Positions 61,610-64,000 of a DNA stretch of 64,000 bases are shown here, piece by piece (positions within the stretch are counted from its first letter, which is position 1; every line of letters begins with the position of its first letter). Both the position numbers and the translations under genes were made by a program. This DNA comes from Dromaius novaehollandiae (Eukaryota; Chordata; Aves; Casuariiformes; Dromaiidae), in NCBI RefSeq assembly GCF_036370855.1, contig NC_088130.1, forward strand, positions 67,308,941-67,372,940. The letters are read 5' to 3'. The notes beneath the pieces are model-generated. The model searched no databases. It worked only from the letters and a program-made list of their open reading frames with translations, and was not told the DNA's origin.

Positions 61610-64000
61610 GTAGGTGACTGTGTTCCAAGAAGAAAGCTTTTTTTTTTCCTCAAAGCTTAAAAAGTGTGTTTACCTGAAATACTTTCTGAGCTACTCATGC
61701 ATGTCTGTGTTTAATGTTTGAACTCTCTTGTGTTACAGAGCTACATTTGTAGCACTTAGGACATAGAATTTAAGAGATGGGGAGTTTCAGCCTTTCTGGT
61801 CTTTTTTTCCTCTGTTCTTCTAAACAAACAAGAAGATGGTATTTTTCTGTCTTTTAAAAACTACTTTGATATTGAAAAATGCTATTTGAGTGCAAAGTAT
61901 TATGGCATAAATATTTTCTCTCTTTTTTTCTAATAGGGTAGGAATAGTAAGTTGGTTCTACTTCTGATTAAATATTTAAATTAAAATCTACCACTTAAAT
62001 GAGGTGTTATATCTTAGCTCATCTAAGCTATCACCACCATTCTGATTAACCACTTAGGCTGCACATGTTTGTTCAGCAGAGGTAATGTGCCAAAAAAATA
62101 ATAGCTTTATTTGCCCCAAAGGACTTAGTCTGAGGTATGAATGAATGATGGAGAGTAGGACAAATCAGAAGTTAAACATTTTGGTAGGACCCTGAGATCC
62201 TGAATGTTTTTGAACTTCAGCAAAGTGTAACTTATTGAAGCCATAAGAACAGTTGTAGAGGAGTCAGTTATGAAGAACTTGGAGGGTGCAGAGAACACAA
62301 GCAATTCTACCTATATTTCTTGTAAGACAGATATAATTAGGGAAGGCAGTGATTGGCCAGGGAGCGTGAGCCGTTTTCTGAGCAGTTTTCATTGTTTCAT
62401 ATGGCTTCCAGCAACTTTGAAATCCTAGGTAAATGAAACATTATATAAATATAATTAAATTACCTGTGTAGGTGAAATGATTTTGAAAACCACTAAAGCT
62501 GTTAGTCATCACGACATTCACTGTGATGTAGAAGATCAGAGCTAGCTGGAAGCTAACAATATCTCCATGAAAGAGAGATTCAGAGCCAGAGCCCACTGAT
62601 TGGTGTCAATACAAAGAGGAACAGCCCCGCAGCACGTAAACCAAGGGATTTGTAATGAATCAAGAAAGAAAATGCATTACAAAGCATTGGTTACATTGTA
62701 CTTCTTCCAATATTCTCAGTCAAACTGAGTAGTTAGCCGAGGCTGGATCCATGAAAATGGAGCTTAGATCCAAGTGAGCAATTCCCAAAAGTCCACTAAA
62801 TCTCTTAGACGCTCACAAGCTCTTGGTCCCCTTTTTTGGTAAGTAAAGTTATGTAGACGCTGGCACTCAGCTGCTACTCAAGCCCAGAGCTGCTGCCATG
62901 CTGGCAGGGATGTAGCTTCTTTTGCTGAAACGCAAGCAGCCTTTCTCCCGCGTGTGTCTCAGCGACGAAGCTACTGCCTGGTAGCTTGTGACCTGCTGTA
63001 AATTGTCTCCACCATCAAATCAGGGTGTAAGTGCACCAAAGAAAAAGATCAGTGTGGTGCCCCTTCCTGGTAAACTCTTTGCAATACCCTATAGAACAAA
63101 CTAAATTATTTCTCTGCTGAATTACAGTTTGCACTGTAGATGTAAATGTACCTCCCAGGGTTATGAATTTCATGCATGGGGCTTGCTGCCTATAAGTATT
63201 CCATGTCCCCAAGCACTTACCATCAGCTCTTTGGGAAGTATTATTTTATGTAAGTGTATGAGAATTTGGGTGCAGGAGTGTTGTGCAGACAACACTGACA
63301 GAAGATATAATGTAGAGCAATGAGGCATGTGCTAGTTTGATACAAAGCCTCGGGTTTATGAGTTCGGGTCTGGGCTTTGGAGTTAACCATGAGTTTGACA
63401 TTTTGTGAAAAAGCTTTACTTTGACTGAAATTTTCTCAATCAAAAAAAAAAAAAAACAGCAAAGTTTGATAACCACGATTGCAATGTGGCTTTTTTGCTG
63501 TCCTGCTATGCTGAACATGATAGATTTACTAAGAGTGAGGCAAATTTTTATTTCTTAATTTGGTAAGGGAAAAGTTATTAGCATTAAAAAATCATTCTGC
63601 AAGGTATATGGAATTAGTCTGTTGTGCTTAATCTGATTTGTGGTAGGGATTTTATTCTGAGTGGCGATAGCCAGTGAGAGGATGCAAGAAGAAATTTTAG
63701 TGCAAAAATGACATTTGTTTTAAAATATACAGAGAGAAACCAAAGACAGATCTAAAAAATTTAACAAGCCTGAGCTCCGAAAACAGACCTCTCCAATATC
63801 AGTTCTGTTTTCAAAACGTTTTTACAGGCTTGCTTGAATTGCTTATCATCATGCTGATCCTGTCTATGCATATTTCCAAAGTCATTAGTATGTGCTCAAG
63901 TATGCTTTTTAAAAGGAAAAAAATCAAGTTGTCCTTTTTTATATTCTTAATTATGTTCCATCTCAATATTCATTTTGCCACAGCAGAAAATAAACAGCAA
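61610..64000. other. KATNAL2 intron 3, start only
   Basis: No further KATNAL2 exon is recognised before the window ends. The next expected codon begins with a base completing G|xx. AT-rich; an A14 tract lies at about 63441-63454. Confidence 0.6.

Overview
This is vertebrate nuclear DNA, most likely from a bird. It has large introns with GT-AG splice sites, two unmethylated-type CpG islands and low repeat density, with one old CR1-family LINE fragment. Three protein genes were found by joining spliced exons. Each splice junction was read off the sequence and the reading frame stays open through all of them. In people PIAS2 and KATNAL2 are neighbours on 18q21. The matching block is Z-linked in chicken, so a bird Z chromosome is the likeliest source (inference).

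Layout. (1) 1-12811, plus strand: the 3' eleven coding exons of a translation elongation factor 2 (EEF2 family) gene. They encode about 655 of about 859 residues; the N-terminal GTPase part lies upstream of the window. (2) 12812-16407: convergent spacer and 3' UTRs. (3) 16408-46531, minus strand: the complete coding sequence of PIAS2 in 14 exons (622 codons plus stop). This SUMO E3 ligase has SAP, PINIT and SP-RING domains and a SUMO-interacting motif. (4) 46000-46950: CpG-island promoter of PIAS2, with a triplet repeat and a short upstream ORF. (5) 46950-52130: intergenic DNA holding a probable old LTR-type repeat. (6) 52130-53060: CpG-island promoter of KATNAL2, with an array of four CCAAT boxes about 43 bp apart. 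(7) 52627-64000, plus strand: the first three coding exons of KATNAL2 (N-terminal LisH region of a katanin-like AAA ATPase). The rest lies beyond the window.

The genes do not form a pathway: they cover translation elongation, SUMOylation and transcription control, and microtubule severing or ciliary biology. PIAS2 and KATNAL2 are head to head about 6.1 kb apart; EEF2 and PIAS2 are tail to tail.

The most interesting point is the intact, multi-intron EEF2-family gene beside PIAS2. In mammals EEF2 lies near PIAS4, the PIAS2 paralogue. This looks like a second EEF2 copy kept from the early vertebrate genome duplications and missing from the mammalian PIAS2 locus. No CRISPR, bacterial-type operon or novel enzyme system is visible. 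The other observations concern gene regulation and repeats.
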